The translations under genes and the position numbers were made by a program. Positions 6,762 to 12,884 of a stretch of 16,444 bases of DNA are shown one piece after another. The notes beneath the pieces were generated by a model that had not been told where the DNA came from, ran no database searches, and worked only from the letters and a program-made list of their open reading frames with translations. This DNA comes from Anaerolineae bacterium. GTDB taxonomy: Bacteria; Chloroflexota; Anaerolineae; 4572-78; J111. The DNA lies in assembly GCA_023382535.1 (NCBI GenBank), contig JAHDWA010000131.1, forward strand, positions 1 to 16,444, in the 5' to 3' direction. Numbering within the stretch: position 1 is the first letter of the stretch; the number at the start of each line of letters is the position of its first letter.

Positions 6762-7526
6762 TCACACCATCACCTTGCCCCCATCCACGTGAATCGCCTG
6801 CCCGGCGATGTAGCTGGCGCTGTCGCTGCACAGGAAGAGGACCAACTCGGCCACCTCTTCGGCTTGGCCCAGGCGGCGCTGCGGAATTTCCTGCATCCAT
6901 TTAGCCATCATGGCCTCGTTGTGGCGCAATTTTTCGGTCATCGGGGTGATGATGACGCCCGGACAAACCGCATTAACCCGGATGCCGTACTCGGCAAATT
7001 CGCGGGCACACTCTTTGGTAAAGCCGACGACCCCGGCTTTGCTGGCGCAGTAAGCCGAGCGCAAGGTAATTGGAATGCTGTGCCCGGCGATAGAAGCGAT
7101 ATTGACAATAACCCCGCTGCCCTGTGCCCGCATCACTCGCCCCGCCGCCTGGCTGCACAGGAAGGTTCCTTTGAGATTCACCCCCAGCGTCCTATCCCAG
7201 GTTTCCTCAGCCATCTCCAGCACCGAGGCCGTTGGCTCGACGCCGGCATTATTGACTAAAATATCCAGCCGGCCCCATCGTTCGGTAACAGTCTGAACCA
7301 TCGCCTGCACACCTGCGCCATCGTCCACGGAAACCAGATACTCTATTGCCTCGCCGCCACTGGCTCGAATTGATTCCGCCGTAGCTTGCGCGGTGTCCGC
7401 ATTAATATCATTGACACAAACATTAGCCCCACATTGGGCCAGCCGTTGGGCAATGGCCCGGCCAATGCCCTGGCCTGCACCCGTCACGAGCGCGACTTTT
7501 CCAGAGAGATCAATCTTGATTTTCAT
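6762..7526 (-). CDS. Short-chain dehydrogenase/reductase, FabG-like
   Basis: A 254-aa classical SDR of typical length. The cofactor loop TGAGQGIG (15-22), NNAG (92-95), structural N117, and the catalytic S145 (NIAS) with Y159-x3-K163 (YCASK) are all present, as is PGVIITPM (189-196) after the active site and the C-terminal DGG. D40 at the end of beta2 (VCVND) is the usual sign of NAD(H) rather than NADP(H) preference, which argues against a biosynthetic FabG and for a catabolic alcohol or 3-hydroxyacyl dehydrogenase. The start has AAGGAG seven bases upstream, at 7534-7539. It is the last gene of the minus-strand run, which contains no obvious pathway partner. Substrate unknown. Confidence 0.9.
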   Translation of the reverse strand: MKIKIDLSGKVALVTGAGQGIGRAIAQRLAQCGANVCVNDINADTAQATAESIRASGGEAIEYLVSVDDGAGVQAMVQTVTERWGRLDILVNNAGVEPTASVLEMAEETWDRTLGVNLKGTFLCSQAAGRVMRAQGSGVIVNIASIAGHSIPITLRSAYCASKAGVVGFTKECAREFAEYGIRVNAVCPGVIITPMTEKLRHNEAMMAKWMQEIPQRRLGQAEEVAELVLFLCSDSASYIAGQAIHVDGGKVMV

Positions 7527-7557
7527 CTATTTGCTCCTTTTCGATCCTACAAACCAT

Positions 7558-7588
7558 GACCGCAAACCGCAAATAAGATGCGGCGGTC
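7558..7588. repeat. Interrupted inverted repeat between the minus-strand M23 and SDR genes
   Basis: GACCG (7558-7562) pairs with CGGTC (7584-7588), and inside it CCGCA (7567-7571) pairs with TGCGG (7579-7583) around a 7-base loop. It lies downstream of the M23 stop codon and upstream of the SDR ribosome binding site, so it may partly terminate the upstream transcript. There is no clean T-tract on the minus strand. Confidence 0.4.
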
Positions 7589-7612
7589 TGGGGTCAACTG
7601 CCGGTGGTCGGC

Positions 7613-8341
7613 CTAGCGGCTGGCGATGGGTTCGCAGGCAAAATCGGGGCGGCAGAGGGGCGGCCTGTCGGCGCAACTGGCGCTGAGACGCATGCCCAGA
7701 TAGGGGGAAGGATCAATGGTGTTGGCCATGTCAGTTTCGTTGAGAAAGCGGCCTTTACCGTCGTCAAGCACAATGCTAAAGTGGAGGTGAGTGTCAATGG
7801 GCCGCCATGATTGGCCATTGTAGTCGCCCTGGTAGCCCAGCAGCGTGCCTTGCTTAACCGGCAGCTCGACGGTGCCGGGAGGAATCTGGTCAATAATGTA
7901 ACTCCGGCCGGAGCTGTCACCCATGTGCGTGTAATAGGTCCAAATCTGGCGGCCCGGCAGCAGCGGGTCTTGAGGATGGCGAATGATGACCGCGCTGGTC
8001 CATTCGGGCAGGCGAGTTACATAGCCGTCATAAGCCGCGTAAACCGGGGTGATGCCGTTGCCTTCCAGCCCAAATATGTCCAGGCCGGAGTGGTTGACTG
8101 TCCCCAAAATGCTGTCGCCGTAGAGGATGCCCACCCAGCCGGCGGTGGGCATAACAAAAGGAGCCGCGGTGCATTGGGCCAGGCCGGTGGCTCTGGGCAA
8201 TTCAGCCCCGTTCGGGTTGCCTGGGAGTGGAACAGAGGGGCTGGTGGGGCGCAGCCGGGTATATGAATAGAGGTACATAAACCAGGCGCACAGCAGAAGC
8301 ATGATCACAATGGCCATGAGCCACTTAATAAACTCTTTCAT
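7613..8341 (-). CDS. Membrane-anchored M23 family peptidase
   Basis: A 242-aa protein with an uncleaved hydrophobic anchor at residues 7-25 (one Cys, no proper lipobox), a short Pro-rich linker, and an M23 domain over about 60-215. The zinc and catalytic set is present: HSGLD (H84, D88), YTHMG (H139) and HLHFS (H185, H187). It differs from the other M23 protein in the window: no Thr/Pro stalk, no C-terminal sandwich, and a Cys-containing tail (C223, C230, C236) that could form a disulphide outside the membrane. Probable role: hydrolysis of peptidoglycan cross-bridges. No Shine-Dalgarno sequence is evident before the ATG, so translation may be leaderless or coupled. Upstream on the same strand, 89 bases away, is azlD, with no functional link that I can see. 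Confidence 0.85.
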   Translation of the reverse strand: MKEFIKWLMAIVIMLLLCAWFMYLYSYTRLRPTSPSVPLPGNPNGAELPRATGLAQCTAAPFVMPTAGWVGILYGDSILGTVNHSGLDIFGLEGNGITPVYAAYDGYVTRLPEWTSAVIIRHPQDPLLPGRQIWTYYTHMGDSSGRSYIIDQIPPGTVELPVKQGTLLGYQGDYNGQSWRPIDTHLHFSIVLDDGKGRFLNETDMANTIDPSPYLGMRLSASCADRPPLCRPDFACEPIASR

Positions 8342-8430
8342 GGAGCCGAAATTTTGCAGCTTGAGCTAATTCTTTTTATGTCTACCTGATAGTAGTTTAC
8401 TCAGATTCGCCGCTGCGTCAATCCAGCATG

Positions 8431-8760
8431 CTACAAGATTGTGGCCAAAACCCACTGCCAGCCCCAAAATACACCCATCCCCAGCAAGATCGTCAGGAGT
8501 AAATTTTGGCTAAACCAGCTAATCCCCAAAGCAGCCACTGCACCCACCAAATAGGCATTGGTGTAGCTGAAATGCAGCCCTTCGCCCGTCGGGATAAGAA
8601 CGGCTGGCACGATAATCGCGGTCAGCACTGCCGGCGGCACGTAGCGCAACGCATTGACCAACTGCGCCGGAAATTCAAACCGCCCGGCCACCAAAAACAT
8701 CGAGTAGCGAATGGCAAACGTAACCAACACCATGCCGCCAATTAAATACAGTTCATTCAT
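8431..8760 (-). CDS. azlD: AzlD family branched-chain amino-acid exporter subunit
   Basis: A 109-aa integral membrane protein with about four hydrophobic segments and the AzlD features AIRYSMF (16-22), LRYVPPAVLTAIIVP (38-52) and a NAYLVGAVAA segment (68-77). AzlC and AzlD together form an exporter of branched-chain amino acids and analogues such as azaleucine in the cytoplasmic membrane. The start codon is separated by two bases from the stop codon of the upstream cyclase remnant (TAA-AA-ATG), and AAGG/AGG elements inside the remnant supply its ribosome binding site. The usual tight azlC-azlD junction is therefore interrupted here. Function is secure at family level. Confidence 0.9.
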   Translation of the reverse strand: MNELYLIGGMVLVTFAIRYSMFLVAGRFEFPAQLVNALRYVPPAVLTAIIVPAVLIPTGEGLHFSYTNAYLVGAVAALGISWFSQNLLLTILLGMGVFWGWQWVLATIL

Positions 8761-8762
8761 TT

Positions 8763-8930
8763 TTACCTGACCTTGGCCGGCGCTCTAACCGGAAATGTGC
8801 CCATTCCCTTGAACTTGGGCGGGAGGGCGCTAAAGGTGAAACCCTCGTCTGGAACCTGGTCGAGGCTGCACAAATGCTCCACAATCAATATTTCAGCATT
8901 CAACAGGATCGAGTGGACCGCTCCTCCAGA
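8763..8930 (-). pseudogene. 3' remnant of a cyclase-family metal-dependent hydrolase gene
   Basis: In the gap between azlC and azlD the minus strand encodes 55 residues ending in TAA. They match the C-terminal end of the cyclase family: HSILLNAEILIVEHL, then CSLDQVPDEGFTFSALPP, then KGMGTFPVRA. In intact relatives this follows the catalytic core and carries the IVE-x-L metal-ligand Glu and the terminal G-TFPVRA strand. There is no N-terminal half. An in-frame TAG lies immediately upstream (8931-8933), and only about 45 bases separate it from the azlC stop, so the metal site HxGTHxD is gone. It is closer to the GTFPVRA-type cyclases than to the KynB-type gene at 2218, so it is not a simple duplicate of that gene. 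A GGAGGAG lies at 8921-8927 but no start codon is suitably placed. Confidence 0.7.
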
Positions 8931-8949
8931 CTAAAGATGCGATGATGCG

Positions 8950-8979
8950 TGAGGCAAAGCGCTTCGCGTCCTCGCCTCA
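8950..8979. repeat. Nested inverted repeat at the 3' end of azlC
   Basis: TGAGGC (8950-8955) pairs with GCCTCA (8974-8979), which includes the azlC stop codon. Inside, GCG (8959-8961) pairs with CGC (8965-8967). It could be a processing hairpin or weak terminator after azlC, but lacks a T-tract on the minus strand. Confidence 0.4.
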
Positions 8980-9723
8980 TGGCCCTACTTTGCCTTTTAC
9001 AGTTTCAACCGCAATCCCAGCGGTAATCCCAGCCAGCGCAGCTAAGATCAAGCCCAGTTTGTTGGGCAAGGGATAAGCCAGCACCGCCACCAGGCCGGAG
9101 ACGATTACCGCCGCCAGCATCGGCCGGTTTTTGAGATAAGGCACAACCATGCCGATGAATGTGACCGGCATGGCAAAATCCAGGCCCCAGGCTGCCGCAT
9201 CGGGGAGGAGCTGGCCGACCGTCAGCCCCAGCCAGGTACAAATCTGCCAGTTGGCGTACATAAACACCGCCGACCCCAGCCAGTACCAGTGTTTATAAGG
9301 GGAAGTATCGCCTCGATTGTAGCGATTGGCAGCGACGACAAAGGTTTCGTCGGTGAGCCAGAAGGCCAGCGGGATTTGCCAGCGTTGGGAGAGATGTTTG
9401 ACCCGGGGCGCCAGCGTAGCGGAATAAAGCGCATGGCGCAGGTTGACTACAAACGTGGTCAGCACGATAAACGGCCAGCCTGTGCCCGCCGCCAGCAGCC
9501 CGACGGCTATGAATTGGGCCGAACCGGCAAAGACAAAGGCCGACATCGCCGCCGTACCGGCAAAAGACAAACCACTTCCTGCCGCCAGGGTGCCAAAAAT
9601 AATGCCAAAGGGGATAGCCCCGACAATAAGAGGGAAGGTATCCCTGGCTCCGGCCAAAAATTCGCTGCGCAGAGCGGAGATATCGCGGAGATTTGATTTA
9701 ATGATTGCTTGATTCCTCATCAT
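8977..9723 (-). CDS. azlC: AzlC family branched-chain amino-acid exporter, large subunit
   Basis: A 248-aa polytopic membrane protein, the large subunit of the AzlCD exporter. Family blocks are [10 protein letters not shown] (35-44), [14 protein letters not shown] (64-77), [15 protein letters not shown] (92-106) and [14 protein letters not shown] (123-136), followed by hydrophobic helices to the C terminus. ATG codons at 9723 and 9720 are tandem. An AAACCA/TGGTTT inverted repeat (9753-9773) lies upstream of the start and could be an operator for a local regulator. The partner azlD lies downstream on the same strand, unusually separated by about 216 bases that hold a gene remnant. The pair exports branched-chain amino acids, lowering toxic intracellular analogues or excess. 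Confidence 0.9.
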   Translation of the reverse strand: MMRNQAIIKSNLRDISALRSEFLAGARDTFPLIVGAIPFGIIFGTLAAGSGLSFAGTAAMSAFVFAGSAQFIAVGLLAAGTGWPFIVLTTFVVNLRHALYSATLAPRVKHLSQRWQIPLAFWLTDETFVVAANRYNRGDTSPYKHWYWLGSAVFMYANWQICTWLGLTVGQLLPDAAAWGLDFAMPVTFIGMVVPYLKNRPMLAAVIVSGLVAVLAYPLPNKLGLILAALAGITAGIAVETVKGKVGP

Positions 9724-9752
9724 ACCATTCCGCTGACACTTTTCTAAATATT

Positions 9753-9773
9753 AAACCACAGGTTAGCTGGTTT
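9753..9773 (-). promoter_or_regulatory. Possible operator upstream of azlC
   Basis: AAACCA (9753-9758) and TGGTTT (9768-9773) form an inverted repeat with a 9-base spacer, 30-50 bases upstream of the azlC start. Symmetry and place suit a dimeric regulator. No regulator gene is adjacent, so the call is tentative. Confidence 0.3.
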
Positions 9774-9821
9774 GCGAAATAACCAATTCAAGCAGGTTGA
9801 AGGCGTCCAATTATCTACAGG

Positions 9822-9837
9822 GTCCACATTTGTGGAC
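9822..9837. repeat. Palindrome immediately downstream of the FAD oxidoreductase gene
   Basis: GTCCACA (9822-9828) and TGTGGAC (9831-9837) form a perfect 7-bp stem around TT, ending 3 bases past the oxidoreductase stop codon. Its position suits a 3' end hairpin. The minus strand has no T-run after it, so terminator function is uncertain. Confidence 0.45.
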
Positions 9838-9840
9838 AAC

Positions 9841-11118
9841 TCAGGAAACAGCATCCAAAAAACGGTAATACGTGGCTGCCAGCGGCAAAAACCAGGGGGT
9901 GCCTTGATAGAAAAAATGAGTTTGGTGGGGAATATCGGCAAAAGGGCTGCGCGAAATGCGCCCGGAGATCAGCTCGGCCGCTTCTTTGCCCAGGTAGCCC
10001 GACAGCGCCACCCCGTGCCCACCGTAACCAAAGGCGTAGTAGATGCCGCCCACCCGGCCGATATGCGGCATTAAATCAAAAGTGATACCCAGCCGGCCGG
10101 TCCAGCTATGAGTTGCCGCACAGCCGCGCAGTTGAGGAAAAATGTGGACCATCGTTTCATAGAGATTGCGGGCGCTCTCCACCAAATCCAGATGGGGCGA
10201 GAGGTTGTTGCGCCCGCCCATAGACATCCGGCCATCAGGGGTCAGCCGGAAGTAATTGAGAAACCACTTGGTGCTGTACATCACCCGGTTTTTGGGGCTG
10301 AGTTCCCGCTGCAATTCCGGCGCGAGTGGTTCGGTTGTAATCATATAACTGCCCACGGGAAAAACCCGGCGCTGAATCTCAGGTATGAGCGAGCCGGTGT
10401 AGCCGTTGGTCGCCAGCAGAATTTCAGCCGCACTGAACCTGCCTTTGGTGGTGGTCAGCTCAAAATCACCGCCTCTAGCCGGCCGGTGGATTGCCTGGAC
10501 TTCCGTATATTCACACAACCTGGCCCCGGCCCGGGCCGCAGCGCAGGCCAGACCGTAGACATATTTGGCCGGGTGCAGCCCACCGCCCATCTTTTCAACC
10601 AGCCCTCCAGGAAAAACATCCGATCCAATTTCCTCGCGGATGCGCTCCGGTGCAACGAGTTCCATTTCGTGGAAATCCAACTCGCGGGCCATCCACTCGA
10701 TTTCTGCGGCCATGTGCCGGTAATGGGCAGGTTTAAAGGCCAGGGCGATCCCTCCCCGCCCACTGTAGTCGCAGTCAATCCTTTCTTCAGCCAGCATTTG
10801 CTCCAGGTAACGCACTGCCGCAACGGAGGCCTGCCACAATTCCCGGCCCATTTCCGGCCCATATTTTTTGAAAGCCCGCTGGATATTCAGCTTCAGTCCC
10901 GGCGCGACCTGTCCCCCATTGACGGAGCTGGCCCCGCCGCCTATCTGTTGCTGCTCCAAAACTGCCACGTTGGCTCCGCCCTTAGCCAGCGTTCGCGCCG
11001 CCGACAGGCCGGTGTAGCCGCCGCCCACAATCGCTACATCCACTCGTTCCGGCAGCGGCGAAACGGGCAAATCCGCCGGGCGGGGGAAATCATCGGTCCA
11101 GAAGGGGATAGTTTTCAT
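9841..11118 (-). CDS. FAD-dependent amine/amino-acid oxidase, PuuB/DAO family
   Basis: A 425-aa flavoprotein of the D-amino-acid-oxidase superfamily. The N-terminal Rossmann motif VAIVGGGYTGLSAARTLA (28-45) ends in E55 (VAVLE), which binds the FAD ribose. GGASSVNGGQ (61-70) is the second flavin contact. YSGRGGIALA (118-127), LATNGYTGSLIPE (235-247) and the C-terminal TGRLGITFDLMPHIG (340-354) plus GYGGHGVALS (364-373) are as in gamma-glutamylputrescine oxidases (PuuB) and related sarcosine or glycine oxidases. It would oxidise a primary or secondary amine with O2, releasing H2O2. No puuA/C/D gene is in the window, so the substrate is open. The ribosome binding site is weak. Codon use and GC content match the left side, making this the last gene before the AT-rich island. 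Confidence 0.85.
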   Translation of the reverse strand: MKTIPFWTDDFPRPADLPVSPLPERVDVAIVGGGYTGLSAARTLAKGGANVAVLEQQQIGGGASSVNGGQVAPGLKLNIQRAFKKYGPEMGRELWQASVAAVRYLEQMLAEERIDCDYSGRGGIALAFKPAHYRHMAAEIEWMARELDFHEMELVAPERIREEIGSDVFPGGLVEKMGGGLHPAKYVYGLACAAARAGARLCEYTEVQAIHRPARGGDFELTTTKGRFSAAEILLATNGYTGSLIPEIQRRVFPVGSYMITTEPLAPELQRELSPKNRVMYSTKWFLNYFRLTPDGRMSMGGRNNLSPHLDLVESARNLYETMVHIFPQLRGCAATHSWTGRLGITFDLMPHIGRVGGIYYAFGYGGHGVALSGYLGKEAAELISGRISRSPFADIPHQTHFFYQGTPWFLPLAATYYRFLDAVS

Positions 11119-11219
11119 GGACTCGTGTTCTTATCGTGTTGGATGAGGTTAAACTTTTTTGAGGTTTCTATCATATCGCCAGTTTAGCCACACCAGTAAT
11201 CCTTTTAAAGATGATCTCA

Positions 11220-12206
11220 CTAGAAATCTTTCTGGCGACATATAGCCGTTGTAGGAGCGTGGGATGTAATAAATAATTGATGTTGTTCATAAGGCGGGTG
11301 TATTTGGCCCGTTTGTATATCAATTACAATTGTTCCAGCACAGCATTTGCGAGATTCCGCGCCTTTGGCAAACTTGTACTTGGTATATGACGGTAATTCC
11401 GCAGGCAAGATGTTTGCACACTTTTCTGATAATTGAGTGCAAGAAATGCGCACATGAGGGTGAATTTCTCTTATCGCCATTATAACTTCGGAACGGGGGG
11501 TTTTTTGATTTCGCCCAATAGAAAAAATAATAGATTCTGGAGCAACATTTTCAGTCAATCTCTTTGTAAATAAGCTAGTTGCCTCAGCAGTCCCAGCTAA
11601 TCCACCATGATGTGGAAAAACCAACACCGGTGACTTAACATCCTGGACACGTTCCAGTAGATCATCTAACCCTATTTCATCAATATCGCCAGGAAATAGG
11701 GCTACAGGTCTCTCATTATCTAAAAGTCTGATAACGGCACTAACTGAGTTTGCTGTGATTGGTCTTCCAATTCTATCATTGCTTCCCGGTCCCTTAGCTG
11801 CCAGATAAGTGCTAGGACCAAGTATCTGAATATAAACATCCCCTTGATTGAACTTACCACTATCGGCTGTAGTGAGGGATGGCTCGAAATCAATTTGGTG
11901 TGTTTCTTGTTGTAATGCTAATTCATAAGCTAAATCATCCCAAATTTCCGATGATTTTGACGCATCAGTGTTGATGCGAACGATGCCAATTTCAAAGTTC
12001 TCAGATGCAAGTAAATTGATAAGCCCACCAATATGATCTTGATCTGCATGGGATAACAAAACTACACCGATTTTAACGATATTTTCTTGCACCAAGAATT
12101 CCAGTAGACCATTTCTTGGGCCAGCATCAATAATTACCACACCATTTGAGTCCTCTAAGACTGCGCTATTTCCGTGTCCAACGTCAATTATAGTCAAGTG
12201 TGCCAT
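11220..12206 (-). CDS. ComEC-like metallo-beta-lactamase-fold hydrolase
   Basis: A 328-aa soluble MBL-fold protein, resembling the detached C-terminal MBL domain of ComEC/Rec2. After LTIIDVGHGNS (4-14) and IIDAGP come the metal motif SHADQDHIGG (52-61, with H53, D55, D57, H58), the second metal Asp in FPGDID (D174) and the C-terminal HH of FPHHGG (199-200). It carries a cysteine set, C256-x6-C263 and C288-C289, in a tail with KCCAGTI that may hold a structural metal. ComEC MBL domains are believed to cut DNA, so a nuclease or phosphodiesterase effector role is plausible but inferred. There is no signal peptide or membrane segment. It is the last gene of the four-gene operon, 11 bases after the response regulator, with GGCGGA upstream of its ATG. 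A lactonase-like or nucleotide hydrolase role is the alternative. Confidence 0.85.
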   Translation of the reverse strand: MAHLTIIDVGHGNSAVLEDSNGVVIIDAGPRNGLLEFLVQENIVKIGVVLLSHADQDHIGGLINLLASENFEIGIVRINTDASKSSEIWDDLAYELALQQETHQIDFEPSLTTADSGKFNQGDVYIQILGPSTYLAAKGPGSNDRIGRPITANSVSAVIRLLDNERPVALFPGDIDEIGLDDLLERVQDVKSPVLVFPHHGGLAGTAEATSLFTKRLTENVAPESIIFSIGRNQKTPRSEVIMAIREIHPHVRISCTQLSEKCANILPAELPSYTKYKFAKGAESRKCCAGTIVIDIQTGQIHPPYEQHQLFITSHAPTTAICRQKDF

Positions 12207-12217
12207 ATATCATCCGC

Positions 12218-12883
12218 CTATCGAGGTTCCCAATCTTCAAAATATAAGTCTTCATTTGCTTCAGCACCCAAATTGACTTTTGCATGTAGTCGAGACTGTC
12301 CTTCCAATACGAGTTTCTTGATCGTTTCCGGTAGGTCTTGCAAGCGCAATCGAATCACCTGCTGTGAGTCCCAACCTGGCACAACCACATAGAAGAATTT
12401 TTCTTCTGGATCAACATCATCAATTCGAACCAAGGTTCGCCATGCTCTCCTACTGGGCTGAAAATTGTCATTTAACTCGCTGATGCACTTCTGCAGACCA
12501 ACCTGGATATTTTCGGGAGTCAAATCTCTCGGTTTAAGCAAAACTGGAATGCTACCACGAAATGGGCGAATTTCATCAATATCAGCATCTTCCCTTCTCG
12601 TGCACAATAGCGCTGGAAACTTCAAAGTATACATATGGGCGACAAGCTCTGCGCCATTAAAGGAGGCATAATCTTGTTTTCGCAAATGATGATCACATAT
12701 AGCAGCGTCACCAAAGTTAACTATCTGCTGTACAAAGTTATCAAGATCATAATAATGGTTGTCCGCCAAAATTGGTTCTAAGTCCAGATCCTCTACAACC
12801 TCCCCATAGGATTCTCGAACAGATGGATTGTCATCAATTACATGTATACGTTGAATAAAATGTCCGTCTATTGTTAGACCCAT
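12218..12883 (-). CDS. Response regulator with canonical receiver and unknown C-terminal domain
   Basis: A 221-aa protein. Residues 12-125 form a receiver with every key residue in place: acidic pair D17-D18 (IHVIDDNPSVRES), phosphoacceptor D64 (AAICDHHL), T95 (LLCTRR) and K117 (VLLKPRD). It is therefore likely phosphorylated by the histidine kinase encoded one base upstream (TGA-A-ATG junction; AGGGG ribosome binding site inside the kinase gene). Residues about 145-221 do not look like any HTH, GGDEF, HD-GYP or CheB output that I recognise. This part is beta-rich, with VRIDDVDPEEKFFYVVVPGW, then LRLQDLPE, then SRLHAKVNLGAEANEDLYFEDWE. Such an output suggests protein-protein or ligand binding rather than DNA binding, perhaps control of the MBL hydrolase that follows. 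Confidence 0.85.
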   Translation of the reverse strand: MGLTIDGHFIQRIHVIDDNPSVRESYGEVVEDLDLEPILADNHYYDLDNFVQQIVNFGDAAICDHHLRKQDYASFNGAELVAHMYTLKFPALLCTRREDADIDEIRPFRGSIPVLLKPRDLTPENIQVGLQKCISELNDNFQPSRRAWRTLVRIDDVDPEEKFFYVVVPGWDSQQVIRLRLQDLPETIKKLVLEGQSRLHAKVNLGAEANEDLYFEDWEPR

Positions 12884-12884
12884 T

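Noticed and set aside
7811..8266. Plus-strand frame of 151 codons
   Set aside because: Antisense to the M23 peptidase gene, whose zinc ligands are all present; no domain is seen in the plus frame.
8763..8940. Plus-strand open frame in the azlC-azlD gap (residues such as GETLVWNLVEAAQMLHN)
   Set aside because: The minus strand of the same bases encodes a clear cyclase C terminus, so the plus frame is a shadow. It has no start codon with a ribosome binding site and no family I recognise.
10108..11187. Long plus-strand open frame of 359 codons
   Set aside because: It is antisense to the FAD oxidoreductase, whose Rossmann and C-terminal flavin motifs are clear. The plus frame has no recognisable domain and arises from GC-rich codon use.
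11119..11219. Possible att site or terminator at the left boundary of the AT-rich island
   Set aside because: No stem followed by a T-run and no repeat matching the right end could be seen. A weak TATGAT (minus strand) may be the oxidoreductase -10 box, without a convincing -35.
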